Positions 10,811 to 22,339 of a stretch of DNA of 64,000 nucleotides are shown piece after piece. Every line of letters starts with the position of its first letter. Position 1 is the first letter of the stretch. The notes beneath the pieces were generated by a model that worked only from the letters and a program-made list of their open reading frames with translations, was not told where the DNA came from and did not search any database. Source of the DNA: Dysidea avara (lineage: Eukaryota > Porifera > Demospongiae > Dictyoceratida > Dysideidae); contig NC_089274.1 in the NCBI RefSeq assembly GCF_963678975.1, positions 16,695,633 to 16,759,632 of the forward strand. The letters are read 5' to 3'. Made by a program: the position numbers and the translations under genes.

Positions 10811-11067
10811 TGTAAACGTCTTGTACGGAAGTAGCTTACACAAGCAGCAATTTTTACCTAACTGCACTAAATTATAAGAATACATAGGCAACACGTGAGC
10901 TTCACTTCGCCATCACTAATCACATAGAGGGCTGGTGAACTGACAGCTACGCATTTGCACTGGGTCCAAGGTTAGTAAAGTATTTGGTGCACGCAACTTG
11001 TCAACTAACACGTTCTAATGAAGCAGTGTTACGTTTTGTCTGAAGTTTAAGCCGCACCGCTACCATA
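10811..11067. promoter_or_regulatory. probable bidirectional promoter, FEM1 / CAND1
   Basis: A 257-base gap separates the FEM1 paralogue 2 start (minus strand) from the CAND1 start (plus strand). No TATA box is obvious on either side. Shared use is inferred from the head-to-head spacing only. Confidence 0.45.
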
Positions 11068-14000
11068 ATGACGTCCCCCTACCATATATCCACCTTGCTG
11101 GACAAAGTAAGTTGTGTTGGGATAATCACTGTACACATGAGCTGTAGTTAGCCGTGTCATGTCGATTTTTAGATGATGTCCATTGACAAGGACTTTCGTT
11201 TCATGGCCACGAACGATTTGATGGTGGAGCTGCAGAAAGATTCCATCAAACTTGATGATGACAGTGAACGAAAGGTATACTGACTCTTCTGCAGATACTA
11301 GTAATGTGCCATGTGTCTCATAGGTTGTACAGAGCATACTAAAATTAGTGGAAGACAAGAATGGCGAAGTGCAGAATTTAGCTGTTAAATGGTGTGCATC
11401 CATGTTGTGTACAACCGTGTGGTATGTGCTGTTGTGTTGATAGCCTGGCTCCTTTAGTGAGGAAGATACGTGACCCTCACATAGAGACAATTGTCAACAC
11501 CTTAGCAACTAACATGTTCTCTGATTCAGAAAGATTAAGAGACATCTCCAGTGTGGGTTAGTATATTTGATTGTGGGTTTTAGTTTTTAATACTTTTAAC
11601 AGGACTGAAAACTGTTATAGGAGAACTGTCACACTTATCAACACAAGTGACAGCCTCTGTTAGCCGCACCATAACTCGCAAGCTTCTAACAGCTTTCAAA
11701 AACCCTGTAAGTATACAGCAGTAATTCCATGTACTTTTGTTCCACTCTGTTTACCCATAATACTATAGAGTGTTAGCCCTTATGTAATGCTGGAAACACT
11801 TGACATTCTTGTGGACCTGATTCACAATTATGGAAGTGAGTTGGGTGTGTGTTGCTTTTTCTGTTTTCATTTGTTTGTTATTCCTTACAGCCATTTTATC
11901 AGAATTCCACGAATCCCTACTGTCAACTCTGTGCTCACTCTTAGTTGATCCTAATCCCTTGTCAGTACGGAAGAGAGCATACATTGCCTTGTGTGAGTTT
12001 TCCGTATACCTGAATAAGTGTAATAAAATTTCTCCTATGTAGTTTAGTAAATTTGTGAATGGGGAGTTTTTACCCGCAGAGTTTTAGTTTGCTGATATAT
12101 TGATAAATTGCATGCTTAAATGGAGATAGTCACTGTAGATATCATTTGTTTACTGACTGAATTCAAATTGGTATGCTTGGTATTTAACTTTATACCCCCT
12201 TGTTTGATTACACAAACAGTGTCCTGTTGTGTTACATGCTTCATTGCTCTGGTATCATAGGTTACTTGGCTGTCTGTTGTCAGCCAAAGTTGTTTGAAGA
12301 ACTCATCACAAGATTATTGGAGGGGTTAGCTCAAGGCCAGAATGCTCAGCAAAATTTCTCTGTCAATAATACAAAGACCTACATTCAAGCCATTGGGGCT
12401 GTAAGGTGGGCTAAGGTGCTTTATGGATGATGGGCATTAAATGGACATGTCTATGTAGTCGTCAGGCAGGCCAAAGAGTCAGTAGTCATTTGGATACCAT
12501 CATTCCTTTGATCATGTATTATGCTCGCTCACAAGTTGATGATGAGCTGAGAGAGTCGTGTCAGCAGGTTTGTGTGTCTGCTTCTGTATATGTGTGTGTG
12601 TTGTGTTGTGTTGTGTGTGTTGTGTTGTGTGTGTGTTGTGTGTTGTGTTGTGTGTGTGTTGTGTTGTGTGTTGTGTTGTGTGTGTGTGTGTGTGCGTGTG
12701 CGTGTGTAGCTTACCAACTATTGTACAAGGAGTCCATAAGCAACACTTATGGGCTCCTGATTATTTAGTCATGCATGCATACAGATGTTTATGTAATCAT
12801 TGTAACCATCCTGATGTCAGTGTTGAATAAGTTGATGTTGGAATGCCCTCATCACAGTCATGATAAGTGTGAGATAATGTACAAGGTGTAATTGTTATAT
12901 AATTAGCTAGCCAGCATAATGTATTGTTAGATAGCTTGTGAAGGTTTAAAATACACACAACATGGATCTATGATTTACAATGCTTAGTATTGTTGCTGAA
13001 GTGTTACAACAATATAATGAATTAAATGGTTTCACAAAGCATTGTACACAAAGTGGCTGAATGTTTAGTGTCAATTATATTGTGTACAATTTTAGGTGTT
13101 TGAGATTTTGGCAATCTGCTGCTTCAGAGAGGTGACACCATACATTCCAGAGGTCAGTGAAGGGGTGGGGCTGGAGATCACATGTGACACGATGATATGT
13201 GTGCATAGATTGTAAAGCTCAGCCTGGAGCTATTATCATATGATCCTAACTACAACTATGAGAGTGATGATGATGATGAGGGTATGGATACCGATGAGCT
13301 GGAACAGGATGAATTGTATGGCTTTGTTATTAATGTATATTGTATAGTGTGTGTGTGTATGGGAGGGGGTAATGTAAGGGGGGGGGGGGGGATATTGAAG
13401 TGCTCACAGATTATCATATTTTGGATGTTGCTAGATACCTTGTGAGTATGGGCCCAAAAGTTTCTTCAGTGCGACATGAAATGCTTCCAATAGGTTGCTA
13501 CAATAAGAAAAAAATCTGTGGAATTTTCTACTGACTGACTGACTGACATACTAACTGATGCCTTCAGACAAGCGTAGCTCAATAATGGCCAAGGCTATGG
13601 GCTTGGTTTTAGACTTTGTTTACCTTTTGACATACCACAATACGTACAATGCATGTACTGACCTTTGTCCTCCTTTGTATCCCATTTCTTAGTGCAAGGT
13701 GTCAATTCACGGCAACACATATGGCTTCCATTCCCTGTGCTGACTTATCACTTCCAAAACGGGAGTCATCCATATTTCTGTAGTGACTGGATTGATTGTT
13801 GAGATGCTTGTTGTACCGTTTGTTAGCAATGCTGTGTAACAAGCTGAAAATGAAGTGTAATGGCCACTTCACTTTTCAGTAATTGATATTGGGGTTCATG
13901 CTCATGCACAAATTTTAATTTTATGATGTGAACATCCACTGGTATGTCTGCTGATGTGCCTCTTGATCTCTTGTTTCGGTACTTTTTTTATTTCTACAAT

Positions 14001-17000
14001 TACGAGGATATATACAGTGTAAGGAGCATTAGGGATTGTAGAAATAAAAAAAAAGTGGTGAAACAAGGGACACTAATGAACATGTAATCCCTACACCCAT
14101 GACTGAATTAGGGATTAGTATACCTATCTTAGGTATAGGCGACCTCCCTTGTTTCACTACTTTTTATTTTTATGATCCCTAATTAAATCCTAATTTGTGA
14201 TGTGTCTGGGAAAACCAGTCTTATTTAAAGTGTCAAGAAATAAGTAGTTAGTGTGTTGTAGCTTGTCAATAGTTGAAGCTATGTTTACCAAATTTTCACA
14301 CGTTTTATACCAATTCCTTGCCCCAGACCCAGTTACATTTTTTCTTGTAATCTTGTATTTGTTTGTTTACCTTTCTGTAAATTTCCCCTCTGTTTCCAAT
14401 TCATGTGCTGTTTAGGAAATTTTCTTACACAAAACGTACTTAACCATTTCAATTACAAAGTGTGGGACTTTCCAGGAATTTTTCATGCATACGATGCATG
14501 TACCATGCTCAATTGGGCTCACTCAGCCAAAAACTTAAAAAGTTTTGTAACAACCAATTGGGAGCATGTCAGGTCATACTAAAGGTATTTGTGGCCTTGG
14601 TTATATACTTCATCAAATCTCCATTTGTGAGAAAAAGCAAACCTCCATGATCCCTAATATACAGCACTACTGTGCTATATGATAATCCCAATCGAAGTTT
14701 AAAATTCCAAATTTATTTTTCCTTGCACTTGTACAAGAAATTGCTATTCAAAATTTGGAAATTTGTTTCCATAAAAAAAAACAGTAGCTTATACATTATG
14801 TACCAGTTAATTGAGTGAAAGTATTGGAGTTGTTTATTGTGATGCAATACAGGGAAGAAGATGATGAGTATGAAGATGATGATGATGTTAGTTGGAAAGT
14901 GCGTCGAGCATCCGCAAAGTGTCTGGCTGCCATCTTGGGCTCTCGGCCTGAACTACTAACCACATTCTACCAAGACGTATCCCCTGTGTTGGTGACACAG
15001 TTCAAGGGTGAGGTATAAATTGTCCATGACAGTGATGTCCATTTGTATGGTTTATTTGTGTAGAAAGGGAAGAGAATGTCAAGGCAGACATTTTTGCAGC
15101 CTATCAGGCACTACTCCACAGAACTAAATTATCATTTGTTGAGCAAAGCCTGGATCCCAGTGATATGGAAACCACTGCCAGGTGTGTTTTAACTAAGTGG
15201 GGATTCCTTGAAGTTTGTTGTAGCGGAGTGATTGCATCTGTTTTCACTTTTGGTGTTTCTTTAGCCCCCAGGCTCTATTGCTTGCACAAACACCAACCAT
15301 TGTCAAAGCATTACATAAGCAGTTAAAGGATAAAAGCACCAAGACGAGGCAGGTACAAAAACATCTCACCATCACCTACAGTAGTATGTGTTATATTCTA
15401 TTGTGGGTCTCATTCAGGGCTGTTTTGTTCTTCTCACGGACTTGGTCAGTGTGGCACCCGGAGCTCTAGCCAATCACTGTGGTGCTATCATTCCTGGCAC
15501 TCTTGTCTCACTAACGTGAGGAACGATGACTTACCCTGTTACCATGACTACTGTGTGTACTATTATATATTAGTGATAAGACAATTTCTTCCAATGTGAA
15601 AATTGACAGTCTGATGTTTTTGAATGTGTTGTTAACCAGTCACAGACCAGAAGTGTTTCATCCTTACATCAATGCTATTGTACCAGTAAGTGTGCATGTT
15701 TTAATTGAAAGTTTATTTACGTTGTTAGCCAATAATTGACAATTTTACTTCTATATATATATATATTTTTTTACGGCATGGTAGAGCTTGGGAGCTAGTG
15801 AGTTATTGCTAACTTGAAATCCTGGCTTATAATTACAAGGTTCTGGTTTTGTTTATCTTTCACCACTTGTATGGAGAGTAAATTGGTAGCAGTTTTGAGG
15901 TAGAGTTCTAGTGACAGCTAGCATTTTTCTAATTCCATTGCCTGAAAATTTAGTAGTGTGGGTAACCCAGTGTCACGTGAACTTGTCTATGTAAAGAAGC
16001 TGGATCTAGCTTTAAAAAGTATATTTTACCTTTAGGCAGTGTTGTCAGCTGTTGATGACCCATTCTACAAGATAGCATCAGAAGGATTGGTCGTCCTTAA
16101 CAACCTCATACAGATACTCTGCCCCCTTGGTATGTCATTGTTACCTTGACAACAAACTATTCGTGTTGTCATATTGCAGATGATGCGGCAAAGCCATATG
16201 ACTATCAACAGTATGTCGATCCTATTTATAAATCTACCCTGAGGCGACTTAAAGCAACGGACATAGACCAGGAGGTCAAGGAGAGAGCCATCACATGCAT
16301 GTATGTGACCTTTTAGTTATATTATGTTTATTACTGACTACCTATAGTACGTACTATCATTTTTAGTGTTCTCCATTTGTGCATCTAAATATCACCTTGA
16401 CTGCTACTTGTTGTGTTAGGGGACAGGTGATTAGTTGTATGGGGGACCAACTATCGTCTGAGCTACCTAGCTGCTTACCAATATTCCTGGATCGGCTGAA
16501 GAATGAGATCACTAGACTAACTACTGTCAGAGTCATCACACAGATTGCAAGGTAGTGTGGTGTTATAGTTGTTGTTATTGTTGTTGTGTGTAGGTCTCCA
16601 TTGAAGATAGATCTTTCAGTGATATTAGTGAGAATTTTTAGTGTATTATATGTGTAGAGTATTGTGTATTGACATTCGTTAGTCTGATACACTGTCACTT
16701 CTGGCAACATTCCTGAGGAAGAACCATCGTGACCTGCGACTGGCTAGTGTCATTAGTTGTACTCAACTGTTCAAGGTTTATGGTGGGTGTTGCCTGTTGT
16801 CATCAGTATCTTTTTGATCCACTATTCAGCTCAGGTGATCACAGCTAGCTTGATGCAAGAGGTTGTACAAGAGTTGCCTGTATTGATAACTGAGAATGAC
16901 CTTCATGTGTCACAGGTGTGTAGCACGTGTGTTTGCGTACGTGTAGCGTGTGTGCAATATGTAATGTAACAAGTATTTTTAAAAATTTGGAATTTATAAC

Positions 17001-20000
17001 TAGAGTAGGGACCATAGCACATCGATAAAAAGTACTGAAACAAGCTGGAGTAGTGCACGATATTAAATCACAATAAAACAATAAAAAGTGTTATATCCCT
17101 ACTGTGTTCCAAGATACCATAATGGAAATGCACAGTAGGGATATAACACTTCTTATTGTTTTACTGTGATTTAATATCGTGCACTACAGCTTGTTTCAGT
17201 ACTTTTTATCGATGTGCTATGGTCCCTACTCTACTTAATGTTTTAAAATACTTATTTGTTAACTTTTTTTTGTAAATAATTTTATTATGATTGGTGACGC
17301 ATACTGCATTTGAAATGGTGCCGTGCCCCAGCTATATTGTCTGAAAAGTGAAGTATCCATTACGCTTCATTGTCAGCTATGTTCAACCCGTACGAATCAA
17401 GAGCTGTTCGAAAAGCATCTCTGCAACCCACACATACCGAAAGAAAGGGTTGGTGCCGCGTGCCCCAGTTATATAAATTATTGTCTGAAAAGTGAAGTAT
17501 CCATTACGCTTCGTTGTTGGCTATGTTCAACCTGTTACACAGCAGTACGAATCAAAAACTGTTTTAAAAACACCTCTGCAATCGAAGTAGCCACTATGAA
17601 AAATATGGACGATTTTTGCTACGAAGGGAAGCCATCACGTGCTACCACCAAATCGAGACTTTTTGCTGTCAGCAAAGATGAATGGGACACAAAGGAGGAC
17701 ACTGGTAAGTCCATGAAGAATGCATTGTACGTACTGTGGTATGCCAAAAGGCACCTGTCGGGCTGAAGTGATGTCAAACAGTGAAAAAATCAAGCCCGTA
17801 GCCTTAGCCGTTATCGAGTTGCGCTTGTCTGAAGGCATCAGTCAGTCAGTCAGGCAGTCAGTAGAAAATTCCGTTGAATAAAAAAAAATTTAAAATTCCG
17901 CAGCAACTTGTTGAAAGCATTTCGGGTCAATCTGAAAGCTTGTTTGGGCTTAGTTTTACCTGCCTCATCGTCGTCAGGGAAAATTGAGTCTGTTTTTTGG
18001 GTGATGTTATTTTGTAGGCCATGCCCTACTCCTTTGTGGTCCCTACTATACTCTACTATCGTAGTGTATGATAATGACCCATGTGGATTCTCCTCCAATT
18101 AGCTGGTACTACAGTTTTTATCGTCAATGATGGAGACATGTCCTGCTGATGCTGTGAAGAATGTGGGTGTGGCTTAACACGTATAGTAATTATTAACTCC
18201 ACCCCCTTTATTAGATGTTGGACATGTTGATGCCAAACATAATCAAACTAGTACTGTCTTCACTGCTGCAAGGTGAGTGAGTGGGACCGATAGTTAAAAC
18301 TGTTGAGCATAATCAGTCAGAGGGTATGTATACATGCCCAGCTTCTGAATGAGTGGCAATTTGGCTGGTCAATTCACATTAAACAACAACAACAACAACA
18401 ACAACATAGTATTTTAGTGTAATGTGTATATATCCATAAAAGCAAGAGTATATAATGGGGAGGTACTCATTGTATACTCTTGATAAAAGGTAGTCAAATA
18501 AATTTTGTGTTGCAATTAAAAGTGGTCAGTAGCCACCACTCCCACCAGTAACCTTAGGAACGTGTGTACATACAGTGTATACATACAGTAGAGTAGAATG
18601 ACTTTCGATGTCCAGAATATATGACACCATAACTTTGATCTGTTCAAATTTATGACGCAACGATATCTGTCTGACACTATCTGTGATGTAGGAGTGCAGC
18701 AGAAGGTTTTGTCAGAAATATAGAACAACAAAAAAGCACATTACGTTACTTTAGGAGTTTTTTTACAAGGCATGTGTATAATCCAGTTTTTTTGGATTAT
18801 GCCCTATATAATCCTGACACTTAGTTAAGGCCTCAAAGTATCTGTTAGTATTTTGAACTGGTCTCTAAAATCAGAAACAAGCAGAACACTATTGATAATC
18901 AGTACTCCAATGGTTGGTCTAAGGGTCTCTGCTGTACATGTTACAGGAAGTTCTCTTGCTGCTGCGATGGACTTCTTTCAAAAACTGGTGACAATGAAGA
19001 TAATGGCACATGAACAAGTGTTTGAGCTGCTCACCAGTGCAGTCTACAGCCCCACCCCTTTGTCTACACAACAACAGTCATCATCCTCCACCAACTTTGT
19101 CATCCACAGACAGGTAATGTTGATTATAGAAGAAAACTGAGAAAAGCACAAACCATATTTTACCCTAATGTTTTAGGCATTCCGCAGCATTGCCAAGTGC
19201 CTGTCTGTCACCTGTTCTGATGCACCGGACTTTCAGCAAAAGTTGGTCAGCCGATTTGTGGCTGATGTGCAGAACGTTGAGACAAGTGACTCTGTAAAGT
19301 TATTGGCTCTTTTGTCCATCGGTGAGATTGGGCAACAGAGGTAGGTAATGATTGTAAGTTGAAAAACCTTTTCTTTGCATGACTTGGCACAAGAATTTTA
19401 GCTATGCTCACTGATAGCTTCAAATAATAGGAGGAAAGTTTATCAAGTAGGAAATTTTTAAATGTCATATTTTTGGATGAATTAGATGAACAAGTTCATG
19501 ACTAGGAACTGTAACAGATAGAATTAAATATTACATGCTAATTGACTTGACCTTATATAAGTAAGCAGAATTCAAGTATTCAACGTACTGAGACTCACTG
19601 CTAGTATGAAATAACTAAACTAGTTGTTTCAAGAGAAATTCTCAACTTTTTTGCATCATTTCCCTATCTCTCCAGTGATCTTAGTGGATTTGGTAACTTA
19701 CAACAAGTCATTATTGACGTGTTCAGCTCACCAACTGAAGAAGTTCGCTCGGCTGCATCATTTGCACTAGGTGTGTCTTTTATGGCTTAATTGTTGTGAC
19801 TCTAATTGCTTCAGGTAACATTTGTGCTGGCAATCTCTCCAAGTACATCCCATTCATTATGTCGGAGATACAGAAGAACCCTCGACGACAGTACCTCTTG
19901 CTACATTCATTGAAAGAAGTGAGCTGTATGTCTGTATAGTAGAGGTTGTTTCTTATTCTCAGCACTTGATATTGAATAGTCTAATATGTGAAATGTAAAG

Positions 20001-21663
20001 ACATACCATGTGTGTCCCAGAGCCCTCGTCAAGCCCTTCTTTAACTAGAGAATAACATTGTCCAATGTTGGTTGGTATCAATGATTGTTGCTGTATGCAA
20101 TCATATAATGGTGTATAATGAATGACCTATGACCAACCTTATCTGAGTGTAGTACAAATAAAATGTGCTTGTATGTATGTATACGTGTAATGATTTCTTT
20201 CTTACTATTAGATCATCACATGTCGCTACAGAGGAGAAGGATTGATGCATGCCCTTCAACCATACGTGGATGACATCTGGTGTGCAATGTTTTACAATAC
20301 ATCCCTCTTTTGATGTGACTTTTGTACACAGGTCGGTGTTATTTCAACATTTTGAGTCACCCGAAGAAGGCACACGTAATGTAGTGGCTGAATGTGTTGG
20401 TAAACTGACACTATTAGAACCACAAACACTGTTACCACGGCTACAGGTGGGCACTATTTATAGCAAAGATAAATATAATCTTCATAATAAATTTATTTTC
20501 TTTAGGAAAATCTAAAGTCACCTTCAGCTAACGTGCGTGGTACTGTTGTAACAGCATTCAAGTACACCATCTCAGATCAGCCCCAGCCAATCGACCACTT
20601 ACTACGCAGCTGTATTACTGACTTCATGGAGATACTTAGTGATCCAGAACTGGTATGAAGAATTTTTTTGTCTCATTCTATAAGTTGTTAAAATGATGCA
20701 CTAAATGATAGTGTTTTCTATTGTCAGAGTGTACGTCATGTTGCCTTGGTGGCACTTAATTCAGCTGCTCATAACAAACCCTCATTGATTCGTGACCTAC
20801 TGGACACCATTTTACCCAAACTGTACACTGAGACAAAGATAAGAGTGAGTTGGTACTTTGTTGTCTTTAAAATCTCATTCCCACAATCACATGTGTGTGC
20901 AGAAAGAACTCATCCATGAAGTGGAGATGGGACCCTTTAAACACCCTGTAGACGATGGCCTAGACTTGAGAAAGGTAATACAAAAAAGTAAAACTTATGT
21001 AGCTCGCTATGAATGCTGCCCTTTTGATTCCCTGTTACAGGTGGCGTTTGAGTGTATGTATACACTGATGGAAACCTGTCTTGATCGACTGGATGTGTTT
21101 GAGTTTCTGAGTCACGTAGAGGATGGGTTGAAGGACCACTATGACATCAAGGTATTAAATCACATGATCCATGCTATGATGTCACATTACCTCACACAGA
21201 TGCTGACATATTTGTTGCTAATGAGGCTGTCAAAGTTACGAGCTAATGCTTTGCTACAACGTTAGTATGACTTAGTTGTTTTCTGCTTGTATTACTGTGC
21301 TGTTCGTAGGGATGGACAAATTGATTGAGCCTCTGAAGGCTACCATATATGCGAAGGTGAAGGCAAACTCAGTGAAACAAGAGTATGAGAAACAAGAAGA
21401 ATTAAAGAGATCGGCATTGAGGGCAGTGTCTGCTCTGTCATGTATCCCTGACAGTGGTATGTGTTGCTAGTAGCTGAATGAACTGGTGTGTGCACATACA
21501 CACCTAATCACTTGGTTACATTACAGATAAGAGCCCACAATTGTTGGAATTTGTCAACCTGATCAAGAGCAGTACAGAGACGTCCGAGTTGTTTGAGTCC
21601 ATTCAGAATGATGTCACATCTCCTGCTCCTACCAGCTCTGCAGAGCATATGGAACTGAGCTGA
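11068..21663 (+). CDS. CAND1: CAND1, cullin-associated NEDD8-dissociated protein 1 (HEAT-repeat cullin exchange factor)
   Basis: 37 exons joined by eye in one frame, 1257 residues (vertebrate CAND1 is 1230). Exons: 11068-11106, 11173-11274, 11324-11391, 11444-11556, 11603-11706, 11769-11835, 11891-11992, 12261-12405, 12459-12567, 13096-13152, 13209-13315, 14853-15007, 15064-15181, 15265-15352, 15418-15515, 15574-15685, 16036-16129, 16180-16300, 16420-16551, 16594-16627, 16683-16782, 16830-16915, 18103-18162, 18215-18272, 18947-19113, 19177-19340, 19676-19770, 19815-19918, 20212-20279, 20332-20446, 20506-20652, 20728-20844, 20903-20974, 21041-21151, 21200-21260, 21310-21456, 21527-21663. Diagnostic segments: [35 protein letters not shown], acidic loop then [55 protein letters not shown]. 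Known role: wraps unneddylated cullin-RBX1 and swaps substrate receptors. Transposons sit in the introns at 13.3-14.8 and 16.9-18.1 kb. Confidence 0.97.
12590..12706. repeat. (GT)n/(TTGTG)n microsatellite in CAND1 intron 9
   Basis: About 115 bases of GT alternating with TTGTG and TGTGTT units, beginning 20-odd bases after the donor of exon 9. The open frames through it are artefacts. Confidence 0.9.
13440..14180 (+). mobile_element. dispersed ~1-kb repeat (body plus hairpin), copy 1
   Basis: The body (13440-13960) carries the family signature: CTGACTGACTGAC, then CAGACAAGCGTAGCTC, then a stretch that in the other copies reads GCCTTTTGGCATAC and CCTTTGTGTCCCATTTC. It is followed by a hairpin-forming tail (about 13973-14069) whose arms contain GTAGAAATAAAAAAA and TGAAACAAG. 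A further related arm is at 14130-14170. It lies in CAND1 intron 11. Related copies are listed at 16999, 32855, 44090, 45540 and 63317. It has no transposase. Confidence 0.65.
16999..18050 (-). mobile_element. dispersed ~1-kb repeat, most complete copy, in CAND1 intron 22
   Basis: The outer edges are inverted: GTAGGGACCATA near 17004 and TTTGTGGTCCCTAC near 18035. The left 230 bp (17004-17236) form a near-perfect long hairpin with arms of about 105 bp around AATGGAAATG. The body follows in minus orientation. A segment of about 135 bp is tandemly duplicated inside it (17323-17450 and 17455-17590, both with CTGAAAAGTGAAGTATCCAT), which other copies lack. The 147-codon open frame across this duplication has no recognisable domain and no homologue-like frame in the other copies. 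Confidence 0.7.
18443..18482. mobile_element. palindromic mini-element, copy C (40 bp)
   Basis: CAAGAGTATATAATG ... CATTGTATACTCTTG with an exact 7-bp direct repeat ATAAAAG at 18436-18442 and 18483-18489. It lies in CAND1 intron 24. Confidence 0.85.
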
Positions 21664-22339
21664 GGATGTGCTTTAATAGGAGTATTTAAATAGTTTTCAC
21701 AGAACTCATGCACAATATCGTCTTCTTGTTTCCATTGCAAAATAATAACAATCACTTTTTTTTCAAATGTAAAAATATGTACTCTATCCAGGACCATGTA
21801 GTACCCCCCATAATGTTTTGGTGCAAGACGACAGAACCTTGGAACCAACTGAAATGTCATTGTATTATAAATGCATCGTTTCAGGGAAGCTATTTCATCA
21901 GCCAATTTTGAGACCACACCCTTTCCAACCAAGATAGGGGACCTACTGCTCTAAAACAGTCAGGTACCTGAAGTGACATCTATGAGAGTGCAGATATTTT
22001 CATAATGAAGCAAAATGAACTCAATAAACTTCATAGCAAAAAGGATTGTCATCAATAAGTTTCAGTTTTACAGACTGAATTATGGCAGGTTTGAGGAGGA
22101 AATTTTTTTTCCAACAATACAATAGAGTATTGATTCACTATTGAATAATTAAACTGTTCATGAATGAAATGTCAACCATAGAAACTCCTAAAATAACATG
22201 CTATAATGTCAAGTTATCTGCACAGGTAGCTATGGCAACTAGGTTATTTCTGTGTGTGTAGTTAAGATGATGTGCTGTGTCATGTTCCGTGTCATACCAT
22301 GCTACTGATTGGCTGAAATTAAATACCATGGTAACAGAA
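21664..22339. other. tail-to-tail spacer between CAND1 and TAF5L-like gene
   Basis: 677 bases, AT-rich, presumably shared 3' untranslated sequence of two converging genes. I see no exon or repeat. An antisense open frame overlaps the last CAND1 exon here but shows no domain. Confidence 0.5.

Noticed and set aside
11047-11490. 147-codon antisense frame across the CAND1 first exons
   Set aside because: The plus strand encodes conserved CAND1 with proper splice sites; the antisense frame is a shadow without domain content.
17323-17766. 147-codon frame as a gene of the 1-kb repeat
   Set aside because: The frame exists only through a local duplication and is broken in the other copies.
19990-20180. 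Possible SINE or LINE tail (AATAAAATGTGCTTGTATGTATG) in a CAND1 intron
   Set aside because: Only a TGTA-rich tail is visible; no head, box B or target duplication could be found.
21603-21932. 109-codon minus-strand frame after CAND1
   Set aside because: It runs through the CAND1 stop region and does not connect in frame to the TAF5L-like gene.
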